A stretch of DNA of 64,000 nt from Gammaproteobacteria bacterium (GCA_009840525.1 VXNP01000035.1:1-64000), one strand, 5' to 3'; shown: positions 54,939-63,415, counted from the first letter of the stretch. The notes: generated from the sequence alone by a model not told the origin. Made by a program: numbers and translations.

Positions 54939-55298
54939 ATGTTGAATCGCTTCTGGCCCGGTGCGGCGGTGGTGTGCCTCGTGCCTGCGGCCTGCACTTC
55001 GGACGCCGCAGAGGTAGTGGCGCCAATTGCCGAGACCGCGCCCTACGCCGCGGCGCAGGCTCGGAGTGCGGTGGCCGATACGCTGACGGACCGTGAAATC
55101 CTCGAAGTCTTCTATCACGCCACCGGAGGTCCGGACTGGGACTACCAGGGCGGCTGGATGTCCGAACCGTCGATCGAGGACTGGGAAGGCGTCGGCGTGG
55201 ATACGGCCGGCCGGGTGCAAGCCTTGTGGCTGCCGTACAACAACCTGTCCGGGTCGATTCCGGCGGAACCACGAGAGATTTTGCAAACTAATACATAA
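54939..55298 (+). pseudogene. LRR lipoprotein gene, truncated after its first leucine-rich unit
   Basis: The start is strong: AAGGAGG at 54925-54931, seven bases before ATG 54939. The protein has a lipoprotein signal with Cys19 (VPAAC). The N-terminal cap of bacterial LRR surface proteins follows (EVFYHATGGPDWDYQGGWM near residue 57), then the start of a plant-like LRR (LWLPYNNLSGSIPAE). Homology stops exactly after Glu110 (codon 55266-55268). The last nine residues derive from the inserted element, and the reading ends at 55298. Complete family members carry many more repeats. A three-repeat fragment of the same type lies inverted at 63581-63796. Confidence 0.85.
55258..55268. repeat. Left flank site of the integrated element (11-bp palindrome-like)
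   Basis: TTCCGGCGGAA ends exactly where LRR homology ends, at the codon for the Glu of an Ile-Pro-x-Glu turn. The same 11-mer occurs at 63581-63591 on the other side of the element. The sequence is TTCCG-N-CGGAA, so it reads the same on both strands apart from the centre. Confidence 0.75.
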
Positions 55299-55299
55299 C

Positions 55300-55368
55300 A
55301 AAGTTTTATAGAACATCGGGTTAGCGATGTACCACTCACGATATGCAGAAATGCACTGGAATACATGA
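55300..55368 (+). repeat. Left-end attachment-type sequences of the element
   Basis: AAAGTTTTATA (55300-55310) resembles AAAGTGTTATG at 63522-63532 in the same orientation. Next, 55327-55368 (starting ATGTACCACT, ending AATACATGA) weakly resembles the integrase-proximal block at 63417-63457 (GTGTATCACT ... AATACAC). Together they look like diverged core and arm sites at the left end. The local AT-richness contrasts with both flanks. Confidence 0.5.
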
Positions 55369-55438
55369 GACCGCATCGGAAGTCAGCGGACGCTCGTTTC
55401 GGGACGCTACGACAGGGTCGATAGGTCCAAACGGGCTG

Positions 55439-56773
55439 TCACCGCACCTCGACGGGCAGCCTCCTCACGACCACGCTGGCCACGTCGAACTCATCGAATT
55501 CGATGAAAGCTGCCAATCCATCGGGACCGAAGGCGTCCGGCATCGCGGTCGCGTCGGTGGAGTAGGTGCCGACGTACTCGCCATCGGCGGTCACGACATC
55601 GATCGGTCCGTCACTCTCCGGGTGTTCACCGCGGCGCTGCACCCAAATGCGGCCATTCCATGAAGTGGCAAGGCTGCGGAGCACGGGCACCTCGGGGAAG
55701 TACCTCTCCTCGATTTGGAAGGATGCCCGCGTCGGACGACCGGGATTGGGATTGGCGCCCGTCCCACCTTCGCGCACGGCCATCATTCGCGTGCCTAACA
55801 CCTGCCCCATGTCCGCGTCCCGGCGGGCGGCCGCCCGTCTTTCCTCGTACTCCCTCTCGACGTCGGGTGTCACGGGTTCGGGACGGAAGGGCCGCCGGAT
55901 GATTCTTGCAACGTCCCTTGCGTCCGGCGGGGTGATCTTGAGCGTATAGGTTGAGGAATCGGAGTGAACGATCCCCCCATCCGGCAGCACCCCCACCAGC
56001 ATCTCGGGCTCGAACACCGTGGGCATGGTCATGCTTCCGAGCATTTGCCGGACTTGAGCGGGCACATCGTTGGGTGCGAGATCAGTCATGTCGCCCCGCT
56101 CGGGCAACCATCCGCGAGCCACGGTGTCCGCCTGCATGGTCTCGCCGCCGAGTCCGACGCGCATGACCGGACGGGACGTGGGCGGAGCCGCCGGAGCGTC
56201 ACCCAATCCCGAGATGGTGACGCCCGGCCCCCCGAAGGCCCCCGCGAAGACGGCTACGCCGCGCGGATCGGGCAGAATCTCGCCCAAGACCGACATTCCG
56301 TTGAGGTCGTCGCCGATGCGGACCATGCGGATCAATCCACCGGAGTCATCGAGGAGTTGGAACGCACGGTGGCCGATGTCGCTCACCACCACGGTTCCGT
56401 CCGGCAACACCGCGAAACCGTTTGGCCGGTTGAACTCCCCCGGACCTCCGCCCGAGGAGCCGAACTCGCGCAAGAAGCCTCCGTCGGCGTCGAACACCAA
56501 GACCCGCAGACTGCCGCCCCCGAGCAACCCGGAGGTCCCGTCGAAGACGTACAGGTTGCCGTCGGCGTCGAAAGCCACCTCCGAAACCTCGGCGAACATC
56601 TCCCAGGACTCGCCTTCGAGGACACCGACACGGAAGACCTCCTCGAAACCGGGTTCGATAGACCGGTCCCGGCCTGTGACCTCGACGATCTCTTGAGCGA
56701 GGAGAGTGGAGGGGACCGCCAAGACGGCCATCAGAAGGGACGAGTGGATCGAGATGGACCTGCTGGCGTGCAT
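55439..56773 (-). CDS. Secreted 6-bladed beta-propeller protein
   Basis: The 444-residue product has a signal peptide ending STLLAQ (residue ~27). It then has repeated propeller blades, each with an '[11 protein letters not shown]' or '[10 protein letters not shown]' strand and an [18 protein letters not shown] phrase near residue 110, which define the NHL/6-bladed propeller group common in this phylum. A charged segment ([14 protein letters not shown]) interrupts the C-terminal blades. As cargo of the element it is an accessory surface or periplasmic protein of unknown ligand. It has normal GC content, unlike the propeller near 5600. Confidence 0.8.
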   Translation of the reverse strand: MHASRSISIHSSLLMAVLAVPSTLLAQEIVEVTGRDRSIEPGFEEVFRVGVLEGESWEMFAEVSEVAFDADGNLYVFDGTSGLLGGGSLRVLVFDADGGFLREFGSSGGGPGEFNRPNGFAVLPDGTVVVSDIGHRAFQLLDDSGGLIRMVRIGDDLNGMSVLGEILPDPRGVAVFAGAFGGPGVTISGLGDAPAAPPTSRPVMRVGLGGETMQADTVARGWLPERGDMTDLAPNDVPAQVRQMLGSMTMPTVFEPEMLVGVLPDGGIVHSDSSTYTLKITPPDARDVARIIRRPFRPEPVTPDVEREYEERRAAARRDADMGQVLGTRMMAVREGGTGANPNPGRPTRASFQIEERYFPEVPVLRSLATSWNGRIWVQRRGEHPESDGPIDVVTADGEYVGTYSTDATAMPDAFGPDGLAAFIEFDEFDVASVVVRRLPVEVR

Positions 56774-57036
56774 CGTGATTCTCTCTGGTTAGTCGAATGT
56801 GGGAGTTGGGACGGACCAACTCACGATACCACCGATTGGACGCTCTGTCGCGGCAGTGAGGTTGCCCCCCACAATGTGCCCGGATCGTCCCGGCCGTCCA
56901 GCGTGCCGGGGGTCCGACCACGCAGCATTGCGGAGACTGCCGCTCTACATGGGACGGTGCGACGCGCTAGATTCGGGTATGATACCGATCCACGGAGGGC
57001 GACTTCATTTGCGAGACAGACGAGCAGTGAGCGCCG

Positions 57037-57774
57037 ATGGCGATTGATCTTGCAGACCACGAGAGAAAAGCACGCGACGCGGTCAAGACGTTCTGGAGGA
57101 GCCGTGAGCGGGCTCGGCGGAAGCAAGCGGACACGCGCCTGCCGGACCAAGGGGAACGGGCAAGCGTGACGGCGGGCAAGAACATGGATGGGTTCATCGA
57201 ACTCGTTGTGGATCTCGTGAGGGCCAACGGTCTTCAGAATGCCTCGATTCACTTGGAACGCGCCCTTCTGACCCTTCCCGGCTTCTTCCGGCCCACCAAG
57301 CTGTGGGATCTGATTGTGCTCAACGAAGGTCGTCTGGTGGCGGCCATCGAACTGAAGAGTCACGTCGGGCCGTCGTTCGGAAACAACTTCAATAACCGGG
57401 CGGAAGAGGCCATCGGGAGCGCGTGCGACTTGTGGACGGCCTACAGGGAGGGGGCGTTCGGCGACCACCCACGACCGTTCGTGGGTTGGCTGATCCTCGT
57501 CGAGGACGCACCGGGCTCCCGGAGCGCGGTGCGAATCCGGTCGCCTCATTTCCCGGCGTTCCCCGACTTCGAGGGTGCCTCGTACCTGAAGCGGTACGAC
57601 TTGCTTTGCCGACGGCTGGTCAAGGAGCAACTCTACACGACAGCGGCGGTGATCTCGTCTCCCAGATCGGCCGCCGAGACGGGAGAGCACGGAAGCCTCT
57701 CGGTGATGTCGGGGCTGAAGACCTTCGTGACCTCTCTGGCGGGTCACGTAGCCGCCGAGGCGGCCCGGACCTGA
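57037..57774 (+). CDS. Type II restriction endonuclease, PaeR7I/XhoI family
   Basis: The 245-residue protein follows the XhoI/PaeR7I pattern closely: [37 protein letters not shown], then the PD-(D/E)xK nuclease core with Asp in KLWDL and Glu-Leu-Lys in [26 protein letters not shown], and [13 protein letters not shown]. Members cut CTCGAG, so that specificity is predicted. ATG 57037 starts it. It converges on the methyltransferase gene, with only 10 bases between the stops. No control-protein gene is seen. Confidence 0.9.
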   Translation: MAIDLADHERKARDAVKTFWRSRERARRKQADTRLPDQGERASVTAGKNMDGFIELVVDLVRANGLQNASIHLERALLTLPGFFRPTKLWDLIVLNEGRLVAAIELKSHVGPSFGNNFNNRAEEAIGSACDLWTAYREGAFGDHPRPFVGWLILVEDAPGSRSAVRIRSPHFPAFPDFEGASYLKRYDLLCRRLVKEQLYTTAAVISSPRSAAETGEHGSLSVMSGLKTFVTSLAGHVAAEAART

Positions 57775-57784
57775 AGCGCGAAAG

Positions 57785-58816
57785 CTACTGCGCTACAGGC
57801 CGCCCGCTGTTGGAATCGAGAGCCCCGATCCGCACGTCCACCGTGCGCAGCAGGCTGGCAGCCTCGCCCAGCATTCGTTGGACCGCCTTGCCGTGGTACA
57901 CCGGGTCGACTTCGATTCCGATGCTGTTGCGGCCGGTGGCGGCGGCTGCGACTTGAGTCGAGGCCGTTCCGGTAAAGGGGTCGAGCACGGTGTCGCCAAC
58001 GAAGCTGAACATCCGAATCAGGCGATCCGCGAGTACGACCGGATAGGGCGCGGGGTGATCGCGTGTCGACGCTCCCGGGATGTCGCTCCAAATCTGGCGG
58101 AAGTGAGTCTTGAAGCTGGCCTCTGGCAGCAGGGAGAGCGTCCGCGCGGCTTGGGTCGGCTTTCGGTAGCCGCCCGGCTTTCTCTGCATCAGGATGAACT
58201 CGATGTCGTTTTTGATGACGGCGTTGGGCTCGTAGGGCTTGCCCAGGAATCCGGCGGAGCCTCTCTGCACTTCATGGGCGACGTTGGCGATCTTGTGCCA
58301 GATGATCGGTGCCAGATTGTCGAATCCGATCCTTCGGCAGCGGTCCTGAATCGAGGCGTGGAGGGGAACCACGGCGTGTCGACCGTTTCGCCGTCGCGAT
58401 AGACATACATCTCCCACCACGCAGATCAGCCGTCCGCCGGGGACGAGTGCCCGATGGGACATGCGCCAGACGGCGTCCAACTCGTCGAGAAACTCCTCGT
58501 AGTCGGCAATCCAGCCCAACTGCCCCGAGGTTCGACGATACTCCTTGAGCGTCCAGTACGGTGGAGACGTGAGGACGAGGTGAACCGACTCGGCGGGCAG
58601 GACCGCGCGGCGCGCGTCCCCCAACAAAACCTGATGGTGTGACGGCACCTGCTCGACAGCGGCGGCGATTAACGCCATGCTCGGCGGATCCTTCGCGAGG
58701 CGCGGCAGATCGCGGGCGGGGTCGTCCAGATCCCGAAGGGGTTCGGGAACCAAGTCGTCGAGCGGTGGCGTGACGCTCATTTGCTTCTTGGACGCGGAAA
58801 CGGCGTTCATCTTCAC
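57785..58816 (-). CDS. DNA methyltransferase, beta-class (N4-cytosine or N6-adenine)
   Basis: The 343-residue enzyme has the catalytic motif LVLTSPPYW near residue 85 (motif IV) ahead of the cofactor motif VLDPFTGTASTQVAA near residue 285 (motif I), i.e. the beta order. SPPYW is more often found in N4-cytosine enzymes. It pairs tail-to-tail with the XhoI-type nuclease and must protect its site. Classical M.PaeR7I, as I recall, is a larger gamma-class N6-adenine enzyme, so the pairing is unusual. The first ~45 residues are a variable extension. Confidence 0.9.
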   Translation of the reverse strand: MKMNAVSASKKQMSVTPPLDDLVPEPLRDLDDPARDLPRLAKDPPSMALIAAAVEQVPSHHQVLLGDARRAVLPAESVHLVLTSPPYWTLKEYRRTSGQLGWIADYEEFLDELDAVWRMSHRALVPGGRLICVVGDVCLSRRRNGRHAVVPLHASIQDRCRRIGFDNLAPIIWHKIANVAHEVQRGSAGFLGKPYEPNAVIKNDIEFILMQRKPGGYRKPTQAARTLSLLPEASFKTHFRQIWSDIPGASTRDHPAPYPVVLADRLIRMFSFVGDTVLDPFTGTASTQVAAAATGRNSIGIEVDPVYHGKAVQRMLGEAASLLRTVDVRIGALDSNSGRPVAQ

Positions 58817-58978
58817 CCCTGAAGACTAATCTGGACGGATGCGGCCTGTCGATGCCACCGAGTTACGCGGGAAGCCAGCGGCCCGCCCGAGCACGGACTT
58901 GACGGACCGCCCACGAGTGAACGTAAGTTATTGCCATGCAAGGACAAGACTTGGGTACACACGGAACGAAGAGAGAGG

Positions 58979-59293
58979 ATGACTAAAGCGGACCTCGTTG
59001 AGGAGGTTGCCGAGACGGTCGGACCCCGGCTCACCAAGAAGGACTGCAAGCGAGTGATCGAGGCGTTTCTCGCCTCGGTGCAGGACACGCTTGTGGGGGG
59101 CGAGGGCATCGAGATCCGGGGATTCGGCACGTTCAAGGTGCGAAACCGCAAGGCGCGCACGGCTCGCAACCCACGAACGGGGGAAGCGGTCGAGGTTCCA
59201 CCCCGCAGCGCCCCGGTCTTCCAGCCGTCGAGCCTTTTTGTTGGCCGGATGAACCGCCCGCACGGATCCCCGGAGGAAGCCGGAGGCTCCTAG
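58979..59293 (+). CDS. HU/IHF-family DNA-bending protein
   Basis: The 104-residue product starts MTKADLVEEVAETVGPRLT at ATG 58979 after AGAGAGG. It has the HU core IEAFLASVQDTL, then GIEIRGFGTFKVRNRKARTARNPRTGEAVEVPP, which is the beta-arm with the conserved Arg-Asn-Pro tip. A short C-terminal extension follows. Carried on a mobile element, it could assist the integrase as IHF does for phage lambda, or silence cargo. It is the only plus-strand gene between the methyltransferase and integrase genes. Confidence 0.92.
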   Translation: MTKADLVEEVAETVGPRLTKKDCKRVIEAFLASVQDTLVGGEGIEIRGFGTFKVRNRKARTARNPRTGEAVEVPPRSAPVFQPSSLFVGRMNRPHGSPEEAGGS

Positions 59294-59309
59294 CGCGAGC
59301 CGCGAACGA

Positions 59310-60833
59310 TCAGCGGCTTGGTCCAGAGTCCCGGTCCGGCCCCGGCCGCCGTATCCTTTCCAGCAGTTGCCTCGTCATCTCCACCTGCTCCCTGGCCCTG
59401 CGCCGTACGTCCCGGAGTAACCGGTCAAGTCCGTCACCCGCGCGTTCAGCCGCTCGACTTGCCGCTGCAAGGCTTCGACCTGTTCTCGCAACGCTCCGAT
59501 CTGTCCGGAGTGCCGCCGCTGTTCCGTTTCGTACTGCCCGGACAACCTTTCCAATGCGGCCGTCAGCCGCCGCTCCATATCGGTCACGCAGCTCCCTCCT
59601 CACTCTCTCGACAGCTTCAAGTAGGGCCGCCCTTTCATGGTGAAGGCCGGACGGACCGCCGTCCCGGCGGGCAGCGACACGTACCGGTCCCCGCTGCTCT
59701 CCAGCAACTCGACGCCCCACGTCGTCTCCTCGATCTCGGCCAGCGTCGCGCGCGCCCACCCGGTCCGCGTGTCCAGCTCGTCCAAGGTCTCGATCCGGTC
59801 CTGGATGCTCCTCGACAGCCAGTGCATCGTCCCCAAGCTTCCGAAGCAGATACCCAGGAAGAGGCTCATGCCTACCACGAAAGGCCGGAGCCAGGCCTTC
59901 ATCAGCAACTCGCGCATCTTCCCGGTCGCCTCGACCGTATCGGCCTCGATGGTACGCAGCGCGCCGCTTGCGACGGCGCTCAAGTTCTCGCCGAGCCGCG
60001 CGAGCTCGCGCGCGGCTTCGTCCTCGATCCGCCTCCGGTCGGCCTCCAGCCTGCTCCTCAGCCGGGAGGTCAAGTCGCCCGGGCTCGAAGTCTCGTTCAT
60101 ACAGTTCTCCTCTCAGCCGCCACCGCTTTCCGCTGTCCGGATCGCGCGCGGTGACGTAGTCCTTGCCTTGGCGGGTCACGTCGAGACCAACGTCCTCCAG
60201 TGCGGAGACCACGTCGGCTCGGTCCTTGACCGCGCCGTGCTCGACGCGCTGCACGAGGTAGTCGCGGATCAGCGTGCGCGGGTCGGCCTCGTGCTCCAGC
60301 CCGGCCCGCAGCCTTGACGCCTCGATGTAGGCCACGTGGCCCGGACGCTGCGCCCTGGCGCGCCTCGGGTCGTCCGGTCGGCTCCAGCCGTGTTCGTGGT
60401 TGAAGGCGTCGCGCAGCGGGGCGAAGGTCTTCTCCCAGCCGGGGGGCGCGATGTTCAAGCTGCGGCCGGTCTGTAGGTCGCACTGCGCGGCCAAAATGTG
60501 GACGTGGACGCCGCCTCCACGCTCGCGGTGCAGGACTGCGGTCCACGCGTAGCGGTCGGGCTCCAGTCCCGCCCACGCCGTCTTCTCGAACTCGTCGAGG
60601 ACGGCTTCGATCTGTTCGCCGGTGGGCTGGTCCTCCGGCGCCCACGCGATCACGGCGGACGTGTACTTCCTCTCGAAGTCGAGCGAGTCGGCCACGGCGG
60701 CCACCATGTCCGGGTTCCCGCGCCACACTTCGACGCCCTCGCGCTCCCGTCCCTCGGCGTCCAACTCGCCGACGAGGTACTTGGCCGCCGCCTTGGCCGA
60801 GCCCTTCCCGTGGGACAGGAACCTAACGAGCAT
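59310..60833 (-). CDS. mobA: Relaxase (MobA/MbeA-like, MOBP5 type)
   Basis: The relaxase nicks oriT and pilots DNA during mobilization. From MLVRFLSHGKGSAKAAAKYLVG the N-terminus follows ColE1 MbeA (MIVKF...GKGGGSGPVDYLLG), with Tyr19 as probable catalytic residue. LRGNP- and KYTSAVIAWAPE-like segments follow, then the metal motif VHVHIL at His110/His112 and LQTGRSLNIAPPGWEKTF. The last ~220 residues are Arg/Gly/Ala-rich and carry two other genes in another frame. The start MLVRF at 60833 overlaps the mobC stop; an in-frame start at 60863 adds ten residues. The 507-residue length matches MbeA-class proteins. Confidence 0.88.
   Translation of the reverse strand: MLVRFLSHGKGSAKAAAKYLVGELDAEGREREGVEVWRGNPDMVAAVADSLDFERKYTSAVIAWAPEDQPTGEQIEAVLDEFEKTAWAGLEPDRYAWTAVLHRERGGGVHVHILAAQCDLQTGRSLNIAPPGWEKTFAPLRDAFNHEHGWSRPDDPRRARAQRPGHVAYIEASRLRAGLEHEADPRTLIRDYLVQRVEHGAVKDRADVVSALEDVGLDVTRQGKDYVTARDPDSGKRWRLRGELYERDFEPGRLDLPAEEQAGGRPEADRGRSRARARAARRELERRRKRRAAYHRGRYGRGDREDARVADEGLAPAFRGRHEPLPGYLLRKLGDDALAVEEHPGPDRDLGRAGHADRVGARDAGRDRGDDVGRRVAGEQRGPVRVAARRDGGPSGLHHERAALLEAVERVRRELRDRYGAAADGRIGKVVRAVRNGTAAALRTDRSVARTGRSLAAASRAAERAGDGLDRLLRDVRRRAREQVEMTRQLLERIRRPGPDRDSGPSR
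59375..59587 (-). CDS. MobD/MbeD-like coiled-coil protein nested in the relaxase gene
   Basis: A 70-residue frame (MTDMERRLTAALERLSGQY...) lies wholly inside the relaxase 3' region in another frame. It encodes a regular heptad coiled coil (IGALREQVEALQRQVERLN). ColE1 mbeD is likewise a short coiled-coil gene nested inside mbeA. A CCTCCC-type ribosome site (GGAGGGAG on the minus strand) sits just before the ATG. The position 12 bases after the mobB-like gene strengthens the call. Confidence 0.7.
   Translation of the reverse strand: MTDMERRLTAALERLSGQYETEQRRHSGQIGALREQVEALQRQVERLNARVTDLTGYSGTYGAGPGSRWR
59600..60100 (-). CDS. mobB: MobB/MbeB-like membrane protein nested in the relaxase gene
   Basis: The 166-residue frame is fully contained in the relaxase gene in a different frame. 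It begins MNETSSPGDLTSRLRSRLEAD and has an N-terminal helical region, a single membrane helix (RPFVVGMSLFLGICFGSLG near residue 90) and the MobB-like end TTWGVELLESSGDRYVSLPAG followed by GRPYLKLSRE. Real amphipathic and membrane features in this frame, against Arg/Gly-rich sequence in the relaxase frame, show that both are coding. The layout copies ColE1 mbeB. AGGAGAACTGT precedes the ATG. Confidence 0.85.
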   Translation of the reverse strand: MNETSSPGDLTSRLRSRLEADRRRIEDEAARELARLGENLSAVASGALRTIEADTVEATGKMRELLMKAWLRPFVVGMSLFLGICFGSLGTMHWLSRSIQDRIETLDELDTRTGWARATLAEIEETTWGVELLESSGDRYVSLPAGTAVRPAFTMKGRPYLKLSRE

Positions 60834-61164
60834 CGTCGGTCTCCCCGCCGATGCGGGCGACACGGAGCAGCGAGCGCTCGAAGGACACGATGTGGGCGAT
60901 CACGGAGACGGCCTCGGCCGCCGTCCTGTGGGTGTTCGCCCAGCGAACAAGCTGGTTCAGGTTGTTCCCGATGCGCGCGATCTGGCGCGTGCGCTCGCGC
61001 TCGACGGACCGCGCCGCCGCGGTCCACGTATGCGTCCGCGCCATCGCCTCGCGAAGCAGCGCGGAGGGGGACACGCCCGCTGCGGCCGCCTTCTCTCGCC
61101 ACGCAGCGTGCTCCGCGGGCGTGACGCGCGCGGCGACCATCACGGTGCGATTGCCGTCAGCCAC
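60823..61164 (-). CDS. mobC: MobC/MbeC-like relaxosome protein
   Basis: The 113-residue product has an RHH-like N-terminus (RTVMVAARVTPAEHAAWREKAAAAGVSPSALLREA). The diagnostic MobC motif is ARIGNNLNQLVRWANTH near residue 65. MobC opens oriT for the relaxase. The stop overlaps the relaxase start. Candidate oriT hairpins lie 80-140 bases upstream, the same order as in ColE1-type plasmids. Confidence 0.92.
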   Translation of the reverse strand: MADGNRTVMVAARVTPAEHAAWREKAAAAGVSPSALLREAMARTHTWTAAARSVERERTRQIARIGNNLNQLVRWANTHRTAAEAVSVIAHIVSFERSLLRVARIGGETDDAR

Positions 61165-61244
61165 AAGCGCACCCGCGACGGGTTTCGGGGGCCTCGCCCC
61201 CGCGCGTCCGCCGCTCCGTCGGCGGCGCGACAGTCCGGGGGTCT

Positions 61245-61301
61245 AAGGGGGCCGGAACGCCCCCTTGCCAGCCCGCCGTGTTCAACACGGCGTGTGCTGG
61301 C
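61245..61301. other. oriT: Candidate oriT: two adjacent hairpins upstream of mobC
   Basis: Hairpin 1 pairs AAGGGGGC (61245-61252) with GCCCCCTT (61259-61266), loop CGGAAC. Hairpin 2, immediately next, pairs GCCAGC (61267-61272) and CGCCGTGTT (61274-61282) with AACACGGCG (61284-61292) and GCTGGC (61296-61301). Strong inverted repeats just upstream of mobC are where ColE1/MOBP oriT sites lie. No nic consensus could be assigned. A terminator for the alpA transcript is the alternative. Confidence 0.55.
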
Positions 61302-61359
61302 TGCCCGACCAAAGACGCGCCCGACAAGCTGTTTCCCGGCCGCCGCGAAGCGCGCCGAA

Positions 61360-61668
61360 TCACCTTACCTGGCGGACCCCAGCCGCCCGCCAACCGGCCT
61401 CCGGGATCCCGTGCGCGGCCTCGCCGCGCTCACGGGTCTCAACGCCGTCGAACCGGCTCTCGGCGATCCGCTCGGCGACCCACTCCTCGATCTCGGCCTC
61501 GATCCAGCCCACGGCGCGCCCGCCCAGGGCGACCGGCCGGGGGAAGCGCCCCGCGGCCAACCGGACATAGATCGTGCTCCGCGACAGGCCCGTGCGCGCC
61601 ATCACCTCGGGCAGCCGCAGGAAGCGGGTCGGAGGGTTCGTTCTCTCGTTCCTCGGATTCTCGGCCAT
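61360..61668 (-). CDS. AlpA/excisionase-like helix-turn-helix protein
   Basis: The 102-residue protein has a MerR/AlpA-type HTH: RFLRLPEVMARTGLSRSTIYVRL near residues 15-37, FPRPVALGGRAVGWIEAEIEEWV, then a variable tail. AlpA-type proteins regulate P4-type integrases or act as excisionases. It lies between mobC and the small HTH-like gene, on the same strand as the integrase. Confidence 0.85.
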   Translation of the reverse strand: MAENPRNERTNPPTRFLRLPEVMARTGLSRSTIYVRLAAGRFPRPVALGGRAVGWIEAEIEEWVAERIAESRFDGVETRERGEAAHGIPEAGWRAAGVRQVR

Positions 61669-61716
61669 CGTCCTGCTCCTTCTCGCTGTGCTCTGTTTGC
61701 TGGTCGGTCGTCGGTG

Positions 61717-61944
61717 TCACGGCCTTCTCGGGGGATCGCGCCCACCGCCCGATGCCCCGTCGTGCTCCGCGATGAACGCGAGAATCCGGTCCGCCGTCCT
61801 GAGCGACGGCGAGCGGCCACGGCCGATCTCGCGCATGAGGTTCGGGTCGCCCAGCGCCTTCATGCCGAGTGCCGTCGGGCTCACCCCCGAGTCCCCGAGA
61901 AACGCGCTCACCCGCGAAATGAACTGTCCTTCCAGCGTCTCCAT
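61717..61944 (-). CDS. Small HTH-like protein
   Basis: A 75-residue product starting METLEGQFISRVSAFLGDSG; a start 12 codons earlier is possible. The central SPTALGMKALGDPNLMREIGRGRSPSLRT recalls small XRE-like proteins that read 'LG..A.GDP.LV..I..GR.P...T'. It is probably a DNA-binding regulator of the element. It is 48 bases upstream of the AlpA-type gene and shares its direction. I am not certain of the family. Confidence 0.6.
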   Translation of the reverse strand: METLEGQFISRVSAFLGDSGVSPTALGMKALGDPNLMREIGRGRSPSLRTADRILAFIAEHDGASGGGRDPPRRP

Positions 61945-62004
61945 GCCCGAACGCTGAACGAAAATCCATGAGCTCGTCAACCCCTTGAGAATCAGCTAAG
62001 TGGC

Positions 62005-62028
62005 TATGACGTATCATGTTGTGTCATA
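62005..62028. promoter_or_regulatory. Inverted repeat between the small HTH-like gene and the integrase stop
   Basis: TATGAC (62005-62010) and GTCATA (62023-62028) flank a 12-base spacer, with a further TGTCA copy just right. It lies ~60 bases upstream of the small HTH-like gene, as an operator would. The rest of 61945-62242 (about 300 bases) holds no gene I can support. Confidence 0.45.
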
Positions 62029-62242
62029 ACGTGTCAGAGCCTCGGAAGAGCTCCGCCAGCGGCGCGGCGGGACGCCCCCTTGGCGAACCGCATGGTGATC
62101 GTCCAGAGGCGTGGAATCCGGCCCAGCGAGACCCGGTTCGACTGGTTTGCCGTCGTGGGTGGCGGCAATGCGGTTTGCCCGCCGAACCGCGCTGCGGAGA
62201 GGCGGAATGGTTGTGTCGGCGGGTGGCGAGGGTGGCGAGTAG

Positions 62243-63400
62243 CTACCCGATGTAGTCGTTCCACCCCTGCATGACTTCGGCCCGTCGCGCCAGCAGGTCG
62301 GAGCGCTGGTAGGCCTGAACGACTTGGCTTTTCGGAACATGGGCGAGGCAAGCCTCCGCGACCTCCGCCGGGATGCCCGACTCGGCCATCCACGACCGGG
62401 CGCTCGACCGGAACCCGTGCAGCGTCGAGTCCACCCCGGCACGCCGAAGCACCCGGAGTGGAGCCTTCGACGGAAGCGGCCCGCCGGTCCGCGACGGGAA
62501 CACCAGCGACGACTTGCCCGACAGCTTGCGAGCCCGTCCGAGCACGTCGAGCGCGCCCGTGTTCAGCGGGACGGCAAACTCGCGGCCCGCCTTCATCCTC
62601 GAAGCGGGGATCGTCCACACGCCCGCGTCCATGTCGATCTCGTCCCAGCGCGCCCCGCGCGCCTCTCCAGGCCGAACCGCCGTCAGCACGATCAACTCGA
62701 CGCACGGAACCGCCGAAGGGTGCGTGTCGCTGGTCCCGCGAACCGCGCGGAGCGCGGCCCCGACCTCGCTGTGCGGGAGCGCGCGATGATGGCTCGTGGT
62801 GTTCCCGTTCACCTTGGGAAGCGCTTCGACGGCCCGGTCGACCGGGTTGTCCGGGCGGTAGTTCCGACCGATACACCAGCGAAACACGGCGGCGATCCGG
62901 TGCCGGGCCTTCCGCGCCGCGGCGGGCTTCGAGTTCCAGATCGGCGACAAGCAGCGCAGCACGTCCGCGCTCTCGATCCGGTCCACCCGCTTGTCGAGGA
63001 GCGGGGCGGCATGGAGGCGGAAGGTGGACTCCCACTGCTCGGGAAGCGGGCTCCCCTCCTTCCACGCCTCGCGGTGAAGCTCGATCGTCCGCTCGGCGGC
63101 CTCGGCGAAGGTCGGGACGCCGCGTCCGCGCGGGTCCTGGCCCAACAGGACGCCCCGGCTGTTGTCCAGCGCCTTCTGGCGGGCCTCGGCAAGCGTCACC
63201 TCGGGATATGGCCCGAGTCCGATCGAGGTGAGCCGCCCCTCGATCCTGACGCGCTGCCGCCACGTCTTGGTGATCCGGCCGTCCAGTGTCCGGTGTACGC
63301 GAAGGCTCAGCCCGCGTCCGCCGCGTCCGTCGCCGTAGACTCCGGGTCGGCTGACCGTTCGCACGAAGGCGGCGCTCAGCGTCCTCGGTCGCTTCGTCAT
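62243..63400 (-). CDS. int: Tyrosine integrase (P4-like)
   Basis: The 385-residue recombinase has an N-terminal arm-binding DUF4102-like domain (GRGLSLRVHRTLDG, SIGLGPYPEVTLAEARQKA). A SAM-like core-binding domain follows (residues ~105-200), then the catalytic domain with Arg in TAVRPGEARGARWDEID, His-x-x-Arg in LHGFRSSARSW, a His in CLAHVPKS and the nucleophile Tyr in VVQAYQRSD near the C-terminus. It starts MTKRPRTL after AAGGATGG. Its upstream region repeats, inverted, in front of the second integrase at 63987. Confidence 0.94.
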   Translation of the reverse strand: MTKRPRTLSAAFVRTVSRPGVYGDGRGGRGLSLRVHRTLDGRITKTWRQRVRIEGRLTSIGLGPYPEVTLAEARQKALDNSRGVLLGQDPRGRGVPTFAEAAERTIELHREAWKEGSPLPEQWESTFRLHAAPLLDKRVDRIESADVLRCLSPIWNSKPAAARKARHRIAAVFRWCIGRNYRPDNPVDRAVEALPKVNGNTTSHHRALPHSEVGAALRAVRGTSDTHPSAVPCVELIVLTAVRPGEARGARWDEIDMDAGVWTIPASRMKAGREFAVPLNTGALDVLGRARKLSGKSSLVFPSRTGGPLPSKAPLRVLRRAGVDSTLHGFRSSARSWMAESGIPAEVAEACLAHVPKSQVVQAYQRSDLLARRAEVMQGWNDYIG

Positions 63401-63415
63401 GGTGTTCCATCCTTA

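Noticed and set aside
62034-63410. 458-residue minus-strand frame overlapping the integrase
   Set aside because: Out of frame with clear integrase motifs; Arg/Gly-rich shadow.
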